Source: Oceanobacillus rekensis
GTDB taxonomy: Bacteria; Bacillota; Bacilli; Bacillales; Amphibacillaceae
DNA: 64,000 bases
NCBI RefSeq assembly: GCF_002153375.1
Contig: NZ_MTBQ01000001.1
Span: forward strand, 124,001 to 188,000
Direction of reading: 5' to 3'
The notes under the pieces were generated by a model. It ran no database searches. It had not been told where the DNA came from and saw only the letters and a program-made list of their open reading frames with translations. Numbering within the stretch: the stretch's first letter is position 1; each line of letters begins with the position of its first letter. Shown piece after piece: positions 1 through 8,989 of this stretch. The position numbers were made by a program, and so were the translations under genes.

Positions 1-580
1 TTTGATGTATTTCCTGTAATAATTTAATTTCTTGCATAATTGCGTCGGCCATTTCCTGTGGAGAAGGTTTGGTTGCTCGATATTGTTCCATATCCATAGG
101 CTTACCGTATATTACTTTTGTCTTTTTGAATACTTTATAGGGCCCAATAATAGCACATGGAATGATCGCTGCCTCAGAACGTAAAGCAAAAAAGCCAACT
201 CCTGCCAAAGGTTTCCCAAGTTTACCAGTTTTACTCCTAGTGCCTTCCGGAAAAAGACCTAATGCATCACCCTTTTTCAGAATGCCAAGTCCTTTTCTTA
301 AAGCGTTTCTGTCTGCTAATCCCCTTTTCACTGGAAATGCTCGAATTCCTATTAATAGTTTCCCTAAAAATGGTTTTTCAAACAATTCTCCTTTAGCCAT
401 AAAATAAATATCCCGGGGAGATGTAATTCCAACAACCGGTGGATCGAGGTTGGAGATATGATTGGAACAAATTATGACAGGTCCCTTTATAGGGATATTT
501 TCCTTTCCAATGATCGTAATTCGATATAGTGGAAAAAGAATTAAGGCAACAATAAACCTTGCAAATCGATATAAACTCAT
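1..580 (-). CDS. plsC: 1-acyl-sn-glycerol-3-phosphate acyltransferase (3' end outside window)
   Basis: Acylates lysophosphatidic acid to phosphatidic acid at the cytoplasmic membrane in phospholipid synthesis. About 193 residues are visible from the ATG at 578-580; the C-terminus runs off the left edge. The acyltransferase HX4D motif is present as SNHISNLD, about 40 residues in, and the FPEGTRS substrate motif follows about 75 residues later. A hydrophobic N-terminus (SLYRFARFIVALILF) fits a membrane anchor. It lies just downstream of cmk on the same strand with a gap of only about 25 bases, so the two are probably co-transcribed, an arrangement common in Bacillaceae. Confidence 0.93.
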   Translation of the reverse strand, partial: MSLYRFARFIVALILFPLYRITIIGKENIPIKGPVIICSNHISNLDPPVVGITSPRDIYFMAKGELFEKPFLGKLLIGIRAFPVKRGLADRNALRKGLGILKKGDALGLFPEGTRSKTGKLGKPLAGVGFFALRSEAAIIPCAIIGPYKVFKKTKVIYGKPMDMEQYRATKPSPQEMADAIMQEIKLLQEIHQ

Positions 581-605
581 TTTTCATCCCCCATTATAAG
601 TTAAT

Positions 606-1295
606 TTATTGTAGCTTTTTTTGTTTCTCGACTTCAGTAAGAATACGTTCTGCAACCTGGATGATGTTTAGTGACGTTGTATCAACTTCAATTGCGTCAT
701 TTGCTTTGATTAAAGGTGATGCTTCACGACTAGAATCAATTCTGTCTCTTTCCTCAATTTCCTTTTTTAGAACTTCCATATTTGATGCAATTCCCTTTTT
801 CACATTTTCTTCAAATCTACGTTTGGCTCTTTCTTCAACAGAAGCAATGAGGAATATTTTTACTTCTGCATCTGGAAGAACATGGGTACCGATATCTCTT
901 CCATCCATGACGACACCTCGGTTCTTTGCCAACTCTTGTTGACGCCTAACCATTTCAGCTCTAACGGCTGCATGTTTCGCAACATAGGAGACCTTTGTTG
1001 TCACATCTTGGAATCGTATTTCTTTCGTTACGTCCAAATCATCCAGTAAAACAATTTGTCCAATAGAAGATTGTTTTAATTTAATTTCTGAATTCATGAG
1101 CAGGTTCACCATCGATTTTTCGTCTTCCAAGTTCATCTTTTCATGTAATGCTTTTAATGTTAAAGCACGATACATTGCACCAGTGTCTATATAAATATAT
1201 GACAATTTTTCGGCAATTAGCTTTGCCACTGTACTTTTGCCAGCAGCTGCCGGTCCATCGATTGCGATTGCAATGTTTTTTCCTTCCATAATCAA
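606..1295 (-). CDS. cmk: Cytidylate kinase
   Basis: Phosphorylates CMP and dCMP with ATP in pyrimidine nucleotide recycling, in the cytoplasm. The P-loop GPAAAGKST is at residues 14-22, and the segment [18 protein letters not shown] that follows is diagnostic of Cmk. [13 protein letters not shown] is the conserved CMP-binding segment. Length of 229 aa is normal. The start is uncertain: TTG at 1293-1295 is well placed after a GGAAGG ribosome-binding site, while ATG two codons later is further away. A terminator lies just upstream (1318-1348), so cmk probably has its own promoter and reads into plsC. Confidence 0.95.
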   Translation of the reverse strand: MIMEGKNIAIAIDGPAAAGKSTVAKLIAEKLSYIYIDTGAMYRALTLKALHEKMNLEDEKSMVNLLMNSEIKLKQSSIGQIVLLDDLDVTKEIRFQDVTTKVSYVAKHAAVRAEMVRRQQELAKNRGVVMDGRDIGTHVLPDAEVKIFLIASVEERAKRRFEENVKKGIASNMEVLKKEIEERDRIDSSREASPLIKANDAIEVDTTSLNIIQVAERILTEVEKQKKLQ

Positions 1296-1317
1296 ATGTC
1301 ATCCTTCCCTTAACCAG

Positions 1318-1348
1318 TAAAAAACTTGGCAGCTGGCCAAGTTTTTTA
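1318..1348 (-). terminator. Rho-independent terminator downstream of motI
   Basis: Inverted repeat with 12-bp arms (1319-1330 and 1336-1347) around a 5-base loop. Each arm contains ACTTGGC flanked by A or T runs, so it can terminate in either direction. It lies between the end of the PilZ gene and the start of cmk. Confidence 0.8.
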
Positions 1349-1397
1349 CTTACTAACTTATGCTTAATAGTAACATATAGTAAAATTATTAGTCTAT

Positions 1398-2057
1398 TTA
1401 TAATAGCTCTTTTTGTCGTGATTCACGTTGTTTTTCAAAACAGAATTTTATTATATTTTGTCTGTCCTGTTTACTGATAGATATAAACTTTAGAGATACA
1501 AGATCTACTCGGCTGTTCAGATTTTTAATATATACAACTTCAGCCTGACTGTATATATAATGAAACTCACTATTTTGCATTTGCAATGGTAACCATAAAT
1601 CCACTTTCGATTCGATTTTCATCTGTATCCCTTTCTCAGATATAATTGCTAACCCACCACCACTGATATCGGATGTTAATGTAACAAAAGGAGGAAAAAG
1701 GTCATCTGTACTATGAATAGCAACATCAATTGCGGATTCAATTCTTACATATTCTCGTCTTTGAATTCGCTTTATATCTTCCTGTTCCGGTATATTGATG
1801 GCCAATGCTGGGATATTCAATTTTATTCTTGTTGCAATTTTAGATTGGAATTGATAAACGGCTTGATCATCACCAATAAAAGAGACGGAAATCTTTGTTC
1901 CAATTGGAAAAAAAGAAGTCCTTTTTGTTTTCGTATGTATAGGATAATCAATCACCAAGTAGTCATTATTTTTCTCGATTAATTTACAATAGTATTGTTG
2001 TAAATTACCATTACGTGAATCCTTTATTTCTAGATTAAGTACTTTTCCTACTTCCAA
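1398..2057 (-). CDS. motI: PilZ-domain c-di-GMP receptor, YcgR-like flagellar brake (MotI/DgrA/YpfA)
   Basis: Predicted to bind cyclic di-GMP and slow or disengage the flagellar motor, as B. subtilis MotI (YpfA) does. The 219-aa protein has an N-terminal YcgR-like domain (about residues 1-95) and a C-terminal PilZ domain. The c-di-GMP motifs are visible: RRxxxR as RREYVR near residue 100, and DxSxxG as DISGGG about 30 residues later. The start MEVGKVLNL follows an adequate ribosome-binding site. Position beside cmk and ypeB matches ypfA of B. subtilis. A terminator separates it from cmk. Confidence 0.88.
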   Translation of the reverse strand: MEVGKVLNLEIKDSRNGNLQQYYCKLIEKNNDYLVIDYPIHTKTKRTSFFPIGTKISVSFIGDDQAVYQFQSKIATRIKLNIPALAINIPEQEDIKRIQRREYVRIESAIDVAIHSTDDLFPPFVTLTSDISGGGLAIISEKGIQMKIESKVDLWLPLQMQNSEFHYIYSQAEVVYIKNLNSRVDLVSLKFISISKQDRQNIIKFCFEKQRESRQKELL

Positions 2058-2119
2058 TTAAAATCCCTCTTTCATGTTCCCTTTGTGATTCTTTATGCCT
2101 ATTATTGCAAAAAAATATA

Positions 2120-2148
2120 AAAAAGGGAAAGGATTGTTCTCCCTTCCC
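2120..2148 (-). terminator. Terminator of the sleB-ypeB unit
   Basis: Read on the minus strand, an AGGGAAGG / CCTTTCCCT stem closes a short loop and runs into a T-rich tract. It lies immediately after the ypeB stop codon. Confidence 0.7.
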
Positions 2149-3491
2149 TAAAAATTCGATGCATAATTAATTTCTGTACCATCTAGCTTTTCCACTTTTT
2201 CTTCCATTCCATTCATCGCATTAATAAAAATTCTGTACGTATCATTGTCTAATGTTCCAAGAAATTCATATGTCAATACTTCTTCACCGAGATCATTGTC
2301 GATGATAGCGAGAAATTCTTCCTGTATTTCTACATTGGGATTTACCACTTTCTTTGCTTCTTCTTCAGAAATTTCAGGGCTTGGTATATCTCGATCCGTG
2401 TGATTCATATAATAATTATTTGCGGCTAATCCAAGAATCTCCCCGTTATCGAGGGCAACTTTTACTTCTACAGCATCAGAGTAGACCCGAACATCATTCT
2501 CCGTGTACAGGAAAGAATATACACCTACACGATTATATTCACTGCTCCCTATAAGTGACATGTTATCCAGGTCAAAAGATTCCAGATAATCCAAGGCATT
2601 CTCTGCACCTTCATTTAAACTAATTTTATTTTCACCAATATCTCTTGTTACAAGAAGTGATAGTGGGTATCCACCTTGCTTTGACATATCCATATATCCT
2701 CTTTTTTCATCATTATTGTAAGAGATACTGTATAAAGGGATATCTGACCCGTCACCACTCTCGGCAATAGTTATATTTTCATCATTTTCGACATTAAATA
2801 TTTTTTTACTTTTATCGATGGCTTCCTGTTCACTAATCTCTTTTCCGGTAAGGTATTTATAGGAATGATCTTTTGATGATGTTCCAATGATGGAGGACTG
2901 TGTATTTCCCTCGGTATACTCTTCAACAGATTTCTCAACCGTTTTTAAACCATCTATGATCGTGTTATCCATTTGTTCATCTTGATTAGCAAGTGCTACC
3001 TGTACATCCATCCATCTAAGATTGTTTTCAAGGGCAATATGTTGTACTTCTCTTAATTCATTTTTTATATCACCTGATTGGATATATAATTCTTGTAATG
3101 TTTCCGTTTCTTCTTCTGTAAGAGGTGAATTTTCAAGATTTCTTACAGCTGTTCGATACGTAAAATCACCAATATCAGAGAGAAATTCCTCGGTTTTGTT
3201 GAACGGCAAAAGTCCTAAAGGGAGCTGTCCGACATTTGATAACGCTTCCGATGTCAATCTCCATATCTCAACGAACTGTGGAGATAGTCTTTCCGTTGAA
3301 TTCATTGCCAGTGCAGTTCCAATTTGATCATTTAAAAGGTCCATATGATAGGTAAGTTCATGGAATGAACGTTGGTACGTATTTTCTGCTTGGATTAATA
3401 TTGCATTTTTTTCTTGATGTTCCATATAGCCCCATACACCGGTACCAACTAATCCCAGTGACAGGACACCAATTAAAATCCACCGAATCAT
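2148..3491 (-). CDS. ypeB: Germination protein YpeB
   Basis: Partner of the spore cortex-lytic enzyme SleB; each stabilises the other in the dormant spore. The 447-aa protein starts with one N-terminal membrane segment (residues about 2-22, WILIGVLSLGLVGTGVWGY) followed by a long helical region. The C-terminal half carries repeated PepSY-like segments, for example GKEISEQEAIDKSKKIF and ISEEEAKKVV. It is encoded directly after sleB with an 18-base gap, the conserved sleB-ypeB order, and is presumably expressed in the forespore from the promoter upstream of sleB. Confidence 0.95.
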   Translation of the reverse strand: MIRWILIGVLSLGLVGTGVWGYMEHQEKNAILIQAENTYQRSFHELTYHMDLLNDQIGTALAMNSTERLSPQFVEIWRLTSEALSNVGQLPLGLLPFNKTEEFLSDIGDFTYRTAVRNLENSPLTEEETETLQELYIQSGDIKNELREVQHIALENNLRWMDVQVALANQDEQMDNTIIDGLKTVEKSVEEYTEGNTQSSIIGTSSKDHSYKYLTGKEISEQEAIDKSKKIFNVENDENITIAESGDGSDIPLYSISYNNDEKRGYMDMSKQGGYPLSLLVTRDIGENKISLNEGAENALDYLESFDLDNMSLIGSSEYNRVGVYSFLYTENDVRVYSDAVEVKVALDNGEILGLAANNYYMNHTDRDIPSPEISEEEAKKVVNPNVEIQEEFLAIIDNDLGEEVLTYEFLGTLDNDTYRIFINAMNGMEEKVEKLDGTEINYASNF

Positions 3492-3508
3492 GAATATTGC
3501 ACACCTTT

Positions 3509-4333
3509 CTATTTACAGAATATATGCTTTCCAATTTTTTTAATTTGTGGTCTGGTCCATATCCAATCAGAAGTTGCAGTATCGGGGTTAAAATAATAAG
3601 TCGCATTTCCTGTTGGATCCCACCCGTTTATTGCATCAATTACTGCTTCCCTTGCTTTATCGTTTGGTTCCAGCCAAATTTGTCCATCTGCGACAGCTGT
3701 AAAGGCTCTTGGTTCAAAGATAACCCCTGAGGCATTGTTTGGGAATGTAGGACTCTCAATTCTATTTAGTATAACGGCAGCAACAGCTACTTGACCTTCA
3801 TATGGCTCTCCTCGTGCTTCACCATATACTGCATTTGCCATCAATTGAATATCATTTTGGGAGTACCCTTGTGGAACATTGACCGCAGTTGCGTTTCCTC
3901 CGGTAGATTCTGTATCCGTATTCGTGGTATTTTCTCCAGATGGCGTTCCTTTCTGCTCGCCACCACCATAATGTGTAAAATCTGTTCCTTGGTTAATATT
4001 TTCCTTAACATAACCTTCATCGTAATTACTTGCACTTACGAGTTTATCTTTGGTAGTTTGTCCGGCCAGGCCGTCAATCTCCATGCCAAATTCATATTGG
4101 AAGTTACGTAATGCCCAATAAGTCCCCCAGCCAAATACTCCATCAATTTTCCCATTATAAAACCCTAAATATTGTAATCGTGACTGCAGCTCAATTACAT
4201 CATCACCTACTGCTCCCTGTTGGATTACCTGAGAACTGAATGCATTCACAGTTTTTGTTGATGACTCTCCCTGCAGCCCAAAAAATGATAAACTAACAAT
4301 CATGAGTAAAAAGGTGATTCTCCGATAGGCCAT
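3509..4333 (-). CDS. sleB: Spore cortex-lytic enzyme SleB
   Basis: Lytic transglycosylase that degrades muramic-lactam-containing cortex peptidoglycan during germination. The 274-aa protein has a signal peptide (residues about 1-30), a peptidoglycan-binding domain (about 38-90, with VIELQSRLQYLGFY and DGVFGWGT), a low-complexity linker rich in Gly, Thr and Asn, and a C-terminal hydrolase_2 domain from about residue 160. MANAVYGEARGEPYEGQ contains the presumed catalytic Glu. It is followed by ypeB as in other Bacilli, and preceded by a possible sigma-G promoter. Confidence 0.95.
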   Translation of the reverse strand: MAYRRITFLLMIVSLSFFGLQGESSTKTVNAFSSQVIQQGAVGDDVIELQSRLQYLGFYNGKIDGVFGWGTYWALRNFQYEFGMEIDGLAGQTTKDKLVSASNYDEGYVKENINQGTDFTHYGGGEQKGTPSGENTTNTDTESTGGNATAVNVPQGYSQNDIQLMANAVYGEARGEPYEGQVAVAAVILNRIESPTFPNNASGVIFEPRAFTAVADGQIWLEPNDKAREAVIDAINGWDPTGNATYYFNPDTATSDWIWTRPQIKKIGKHIFCK

Positions 4334-4373
4334 ACATTATTTCCTCCCGTTCATTATTAATGGAGCGCAGTTC

Positions 4374-4403
4374 TATTTTTTGAGTAATTCCCCTTTTTAT
4401 TCA
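4374..4403 (-). promoter_or_regulatory. Possible sigma-G promoter of sleB-ypeB
   Basis: On the minus strand a perfect TGAATA (4398-4403) is followed after 17 bases by AAAAATA (4374-4380), which matches the CATnnTA-type forespore -10 only partly (4 of 7). Spacing and location upstream of a gene known to be forespore-expressed support the call. It is an inference from sequence. Confidence 0.42.
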
Positions 4404-4423
4404 TGTTTGCAAGATTAAATAAA

Positions 4424-4456
4424 AAACTCCTGTAATATTTATCATTACAGGAGCTT
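4424..4456 (-). terminator. Terminator of prsW, overlapping its stop codon
   Basis: Perfect 10-bp arms (4427-4436 CTCCTGTAAT and 4444-4453 ATTACAGGAG) followed by a T-run on the minus strand. The prsW stop codon lies inside the distal arm. Confidence 0.8.
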
Positions 4457-5125
4457 ATTATTATTATTATTTTCATAGGAAATAAAATCAGCTTCGTTTG
4501 CGATTTTCATACGACGCAAAGCTCTGATCCAAAGCAGGATCATAAACGGAATAAGAATATATAGCCAATTATTAGTAAAGCTCTTCAGAATATAATTATA
4601 CGTACCGTGCAATATGAATGGAAGGAGTAGCGCAAGTAAAATATTTATCTTTTGCATTTTTTTATTCATCTTTGCTTTACCGAAATAGTAACCCATCATA
4701 ATACCGAATAATGCGTGGGAAGATACCGGGAAAAATGCTCTCCAAAAAGCATATTCAATTCCATTGATTAATAAATAAAAGATATTTTCAACTGATGCAA
4801 AACCTAAACTAATGGAAACCGCATACACGATTCCATCGTAATGATGATCAAATTCAGAATGCTGATAGATTAAAAACATAAAAATAAACCATTTAAAAAA
4901 CTCTTCAATAAATGCGCTAAAAAAAAAGGATTCAATAAAACTGTTATTTATTAAATTCTCCGTTGTTAAAGCATATTGGATAAACATAATTGGAAAGACC
5001 AATAAAGCCCCAACAATAAATGTCCGAACAATTAAAAGAATCGGTTCTGTAATCCGGTCTTTCAGATAGATGAAAGACATTAAAGCAACGATAGGAGCGA
5101 TACTAGCAGATAGAATAGCAAACAT
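4445..5125 (-). CDS. prsW: Intramembrane protease PrsW (YpdC)
   Basis: Site-1 protease of the type that starts degradation of the anti-sigma factor RsiW. This 226-aa polytopic membrane protein carries the family signatures EEFFKW (residues about 75-80), FASVENIFYL, SSHALFGIMMGYYFGKA and HGTYNY, which hold the Glu and His residues thought to form the active site. About seven hydrophobic segments are visible. It follows sleB-ypeB as in B. subtilis but has its own terminator. No rsiW is in this window; the ECF regulator nearby is RsiX. Confidence 0.9.
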   Translation of the reverse strand: MFAILSASIAPIVALMSFIYLKDRITEPILLIVRTFIVGALLVFPIMFIQYALTTENLINNSFIESFFFSAFIEEFFKWFIFMFLIYQHSEFDHHYDGIVYAVSISLGFASVENIFYLLINGIEYAFWRAFFPVSSHALFGIMMGYYFGKAKMNKKMQKINILLALLLPFILHGTYNYILKSFTNNWLYILIPFMILLWIRALRRMKIANEADFISYENNNNNKLL

Positions 5126-5213
5126 GATTCCAAACCTCTTTCCAATTCCATTACTTTTATCGTATCATTAAGTATAGATATTGGAAATAGAAAAAAGAAA
5201 GCAGGTGACAAGT

Positions 5214-6188
5214 ATGAAAAATATTTTAATTCTACATACTGGAGGAACCATATCAATGCTTGAAAATAAGGAAACAGGCGAAGTTAATTCAGCCGAAACA
5301 CATCCATTGACAGTGGTATCTGACCAGCTTAAAACCTTTGCTAATATTAATGAGCAAATCATATTTGACCTTCCATCACCACAAATTACACCAAATCACA
5401 TGCTTGAGCTTGCACAAAAGATAACAGAAATGATTAGTGATTATGAGGCTGTAATCGTAACGCACGGAACTGATACTTTGGAGGAAACAGCATACTTTCT
5501 TGATTTAGTATTGGAAACTGAAAAGCCAGTTATCTTAACGGGAGCGATGAGATCAAGCAATGAGGTCGGATCAGATGCGCTGTATAATCTGATTAGTTCC
5601 CTGCGAGTTGCTATAGAAGACAAAGCCAAAAATAAAGGGGTTCTTGTAGTGATGAATGATGAAATTCATACAGCTGAAAATGTAACAAAAACCTCGACAA
5701 GCAATGTAGCAACTTTTCAGAGTCCACAATTCGGTCCAATCGGGTTGATCACGAAGGATTCCATTATCTTTCATCGAGCGCCCCAATTGATACATTCCCA
5801 CCCGATTAATAAAGTATCTAAAAATGTCATCCTACTAAAGGCATACGCTGGAATGGATGGGCAACTTTTCCAAGCACTATATCCTGCAAGTCCGGACGGA
5901 ATCGTTATCGAAGGTTTAGGTCAGGGAAATTTACCGAAAAACACTGTTGAACCAATCAAGAAATTAATTGATAAAAATATACCCATTGTCCTCGTTTCAA
6001 GATGCTATCAAGGGGTCGTTCAACCCACCTATGGCTACGAGGGTGGGGGGAAAAGGTTAAAAGAGATGGGAGTAATATTTGCTAAGGGTTTATCCGGTCC
6101 AAAAGCAAGAATAAGGTTATTAATCGCCCTTGAAAAGACCGGAAACATTAACATATTAAGAAATATATTTGAGAAACTTGATTATTAA
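5214..6188 (+). CDS. ansA: Type I L-asparaginase
   Basis: Hydrolyses asparagine to aspartate and ammonia. The two nucleophile motifs of the family are clear: HTGGTISM near the N-terminus and VTHGTDTLEETAYFLDL about 90 residues in, followed by GAMRSSNEVGSDALYNL. No export signal is visible, so it is probably cytoplasmic. The ATG at 5214 follows AGGTGA at a good distance; an upstream in-frame TTG at 5181 would overlap that site and is rejected. The protein is 324 aa. It is one of few plus-strand genes in this part and is transcribed divergently from prsW. Confidence 0.9.
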   Translation: MKNILILHTGGTISMLENKETGEVNSAETHPLTVVSDQLKTFANINEQIIFDLPSPQITPNHMLELAQKITEMISDYEAVIVTHGTDTLEETAYFLDLVLETEKPVILTGAMRSSNEVGSDALYNLISSLRVAIEDKAKNKGVLVVMNDEIHTAENVTKTSTSNVATFQSPQFGPIGLITKDSIIFHRAPQLIHSHPINKVSKNVILLKAYAGMDGQLFQALYPASPDGIVIEGLGQGNLPKNTVEPIKKLIDKNIPIVLVSRCYQGVVQPTYGYEGGGKRLKEMGVIFAKGLSGPKARIRLLIALEKTGNINILRNIFEKLDY

Positions 6189-6191
6189 AGG

Positions 6192-6446
6192 ATGTTCAAA
6201 AAGTCCGGTAAAAACGACACAAGAATTATTTCGTTGGCGATAGGGGGAAATTCTACTAATACCGCCTACGTCCTGGGGCTGCGGTTACTCGCCCCACCGA
6301 AGACATTTGGGGCTGCGGGTACTCGTCCCACAGAATACATTTGTGGGCAACGTAGAAGTCAGCACAACACACGCAAGCCGGTTACTCAAAGCTTCGCCGC
6401 CTCGAACTTCTCGGTCCTTTTTATCCTACCCTCCTTTTTGAACACG
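6192..6446. repeat. 255-bp intergenic element with inverted ends and a 34-bp tandem duplication
   Basis: The ends carry an 11-bp perfect inverted repeat, TGTTCAAAAAG at 6194-6204 and CTTTTTGAACA at 6434-6444. Inside, two copies of a 34-base unit beginning GGGGCTGCGG lie head to tail (6275-6308 and 6309-6342) with a few mismatches. It is noticeably richer in GC than its surroundings and starts only 3 bases after the asparaginase stop. An 87-codon open frame spans it but has no ribosome-binding site and low-complexity content. It resembles a non-autonomous mobile or intergenic repeat. Confidence 0.65.
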
Positions 6447-6516
6447 CACTATTAATAAATTGGATAGCAGGTAAATTCTGCTATCCATTATAAAAATCTC
6501 TTTATTCCCTTCCTCT

Positions 6517-7503
6517 TTACCGGACTTCTCTAGATTTTGCTATAGATCTAGCAATTGCCTCACCATGAAATCGCCCGTTCTCGATAAAAATTTCATTATT
6601 ATTATACCCAGCAGCAACTACACCAGCAATATATACTCCATTCACATTCGTTTCATAGGTCTCAGGGCTAAAATATGGTTTACCGTTTTCCTGATCGATT
6701 TTAATTCCAATCATTTCCAAAAGGGAATAATCTGGTTTGTATCCGGTCATGGCGAATACGAAATCATTCTTTGAACTACCTTTTTTACCATTAACCGTAT
6801 AAACGATATGTTCATCTGTTATCTCTGTAACATGGGAATTATAAACCATTTTAACCAGGTCTTTTTTAACCAAAGAATCAAATTCGGGCAGAACCCATGG
6901 TTTTATGCTTTTAGAGTATTCGCTTCCTCGATAAAGCACCGTGACACGAGCACCCGCTTTATGTAATTCAAGTGCGGCATCTACGGCAGAGTTTTTACCG
7001 CCAATTACTGCCACATCCATATCAAAATAAGGATGAGCTTCCTTGAAGTAATGCGTTACTTTTCTTTTGTTCTCCCCAGGTATTTCAAGGTAATTTGGCT
7101 GATCATAATAACCAGTTGCGATAACCAATTGATCTGCAGTATATGTTCTTGTGTCACCATTAAATAATTTAGTGAAGACTAACAGTTGTTCAGTTGTTCT
7201 CTTTACCTCTATCACTCTTTCATATGTATTCATACGAAGCCTGTTCCTTACAGCTACTTCACGGTAATATGCGAGCGCCTGGTTCCTAACAGGTTTCTGT
7301 TTTTCAGTGATAAAAGCTATGTCACCTATTTCAAGTTTATCGCTGGAACTGAAAAAGGTCTGGTGTGTGGGGTAATTATAAATGGTATTCACTACATTTC
7401 CTTTCTCAATGATTAAAGGGTCAATTCTTTGTTTCTTCAGTTCAAGCGCGGCGGACATTCCACAAGGTCCCCCGCCAATGATGATAACTTTTTCATACTG
7501 CAT
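6517..7503 (-). CDS. ypdA: YpdA family bacillithiol disulfide reductase
   Basis: FAD- and NADPH-dependent reductase that keeps bacillithiol reduced (Bdr in Staphylococcus). The FAD dinucleotide fold is at the N-terminus (VIIIGGGPCGMSAALEL) and a second nucleotide-binding motif, AVIGGKNSAVDAALEL, sits near residue 165. The end shows GVYIAGVVAAGYNNNEIFIENGRFHG, typical of the family. The start MQYEKVIII at 7503 lies 9 bases after an AAGGAAG site; ATG at 7509 is possible but too close. Position between asparaginase and glutamate dehydrogenase corresponds to B. subtilis ypdA-gudB. Confidence 0.9.
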   Translation of the reverse strand: MQYEKVIIIGGGPCGMSAALELKKQRIDPLIIEKGNVVNTIYNYPTHQTFFSSSDKLEIGDIAFITEKQKPVRNQALAYYREVAVRNRLRMNTYERVIEVKRTTEQLLVFTKLFNGDTRTYTADQLVIATGYYDQPNYLEIPGENKRKVTHYFKEAHPYFDMDVAVIGGKNSAVDAALELHKAGARVTVLYRGSEYSKSIKPWVLPEFDSLVKKDLVKMVYNSHVTEITDEHIVYTVNGKKGSSKNDFVFAMTGYKPDYSLLEMIGIKIDQENGKPYFSPETYETNVNGVYIAGVVAAGYNNNEIFIENGRFHGEAIARSIAKSREVR

Positions 7504-7544
7504 AACCATACACTTCCTTTGTTTCATAAAATTTATAGCAAATC

Positions 7545-7573
7545 AAAAAACTCTTATCGAATAAGAGTTTTTT
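7545..7573 (-). terminator. Terminator of glutamate dehydrogenase gene
   Basis: Perfect 13-bp arms (7545-7557 and 7561-7573) around a 3-base loop, with A and T runs at the ends. It lies between gudB and ypdA. Confidence 0.85.
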
Positions 7574-7604
7574 GAAATTATTATAAGTCATGTTTGTTAA
7601 AAAG

Positions 7605-8885
7605 TTAAACCCAACCACGGAATCTGGAAGCTTCGGCCATTTTTCTGACACCGACCATATATGCAGCCAGTCGCATATCAACACGTCTTGTTTTTGCGGT
7701 ATTATATATATTTTCAAATGATTTAATCATAATTTCATGTAATTTCTTATCAATCTCTTCTTCAGACCAATAAAAACCTTGGTTGTTTTGTACCCATTCG
7801 AAATAGGATACCGTAACACCACCGGCAGATGCTAAGACATCTGGAACAAGCAGCACATCACGATCGGTAAGAATTTTAGTTGCTTCCATTGTAGTTGGTC
7901 CATTTGCAGCTTCAACTACAATGCTTGCCTTAATATCGTTTGCATTTTGCCTGGTTATCTGATTTTCTACAGCAGCCGGAACAATTATGTCACAATCTAA
8001 TTCAAATAACTCTTTATTTGATATGGTATTATTGAAAAGTTTGGTTACGGTTCCAAAACTATCCCTTCGATCAAGAAGATAATCAATGTCCAAACCATTA
8101 GGGTCATGCAATGCCCCGTAAGCATCTGAAATGGCTACAACCTTTGCTCCTGCATCATGAAGGAATTTAGATAGGAAACTACCAGCATTTCCAAAACCTT
8201 GTACAACTACGCGTGCACCTCTTAATTCAATGCCTTTCTTTTTAGCAGCTTCATTTAAAACAATCGTAACTCCTTTTGCTGTCGCAGATTCCCTACCATG
8301 AGATCCACCGAGAACGATTGGTTTACCTGTAATAAAACCGGGACTGTTGAATTCATCTATTTTACTATATTCATCCATCATCCAAGCCATTATTTGCGAA
8401 TTCGTAAAGACATCCGGTGCTGGGATATCCTTGGTAGGACCAACTATTTGACTTACAGATCGGACGTAACCACGGCTTAATGCTTCCAATTCACGGAAAG
8501 ACATTTCACGCGGGTCACAAATAATTCCGCCTTTTGCTCCTCCATATGGGAGGTCAACAATTCCTGCTTTTAAGCTCATCCAAATAGATAGTGCCTTTAC
8601 TTCTGTTTCTGTTACATCTGGATGGAAACGAATTCCACCCTTTGTTGGTCCTACAGCATCATTATGTTGTGCACGATATCCGGTAAACACTTTTACAACA
8701 CCATCATCCATTCGTACGGGAATACGAACAGTCATCATTCGTAATGGGTCTTTCAATAATTCGTATACCTCATTAGGGTAACCAAGCTTTTCCAATGCGG
8801 TTTTTACAACAGTTCGTGTTGAACTAAGTACATCCATATTTTCTTGGTTTTCTTTGGTAGAATCTGCTGCTTTTTCGGCTACCAT
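7605..8885 (-). CDS. gudB: NAD-specific glutamate dehydrogenase (GudB/RocG)
   Basis: Catalyses oxidative deamination of glutamate to 2-oxoglutarate. The 426-aa protein shows GGAKGGI with the catalytic-site lysine, GPTKGGIRFHPDV, the dinucleotide-binding motif VVQGFGNAGS and a Glu/Leu/Phe/Val dehydrogenase C-terminus. The segment TEVKALSIW has a single VKA, so the three-residue duplication that inactivates gudB in B. subtilis laboratory strains is absent and the enzyme should be active. Locus position matches gudB next to ypdA. A strong terminator follows. Confidence 0.92.
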   Translation of the reverse strand: MVAEKAADSTKENQENMDVLSSTRTVVKTALEKLGYPNEVYELLKDPLRMMTVRIPVRMDDGVVKVFTGYRAQHNDAVGPTKGGIRFHPDVTETEVKALSIWMSLKAGIVDLPYGGAKGGIICDPREMSFRELEALSRGYVRSVSQIVGPTKDIPAPDVFTNSQIMAWMMDEYSKIDEFNSPGFITGKPIVLGGSHGRESATAKGVTIVLNEAAKKKGIELRGARVVVQGFGNAGSFLSKFLHDAGAKVVAISDAYGALHDPNGLDIDYLLDRRDSFGTVTKLFNNTISNKELFELDCDIIVPAAVENQITRQNANDIKASIVVEAANGPTTMEATKILTDRDVLLVPDVLASAGGVTVSYFEWVQNNQGFYWSEEEIDKKLHEIMIKSFENIYNTAKTRRVDMRLAAYMVGVRKMAEASRFRGWV

Positions 8886-8989
8886 TTATTTACCTCCTAC
8901 AATATACATAAAAGTTTGTATAGCCCACTCAGAGATTAGTATACACTCTCATGATAAATATGCAATAAAAACAGACTGTTTTCATAGTT

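Noticed and set aside
6192-6455. 87-codon plus-strand open frame after ansA
   Set aside because: Lies wholly in the repeat element with inverted ends, has low-complexity content and no ribosome-binding site.
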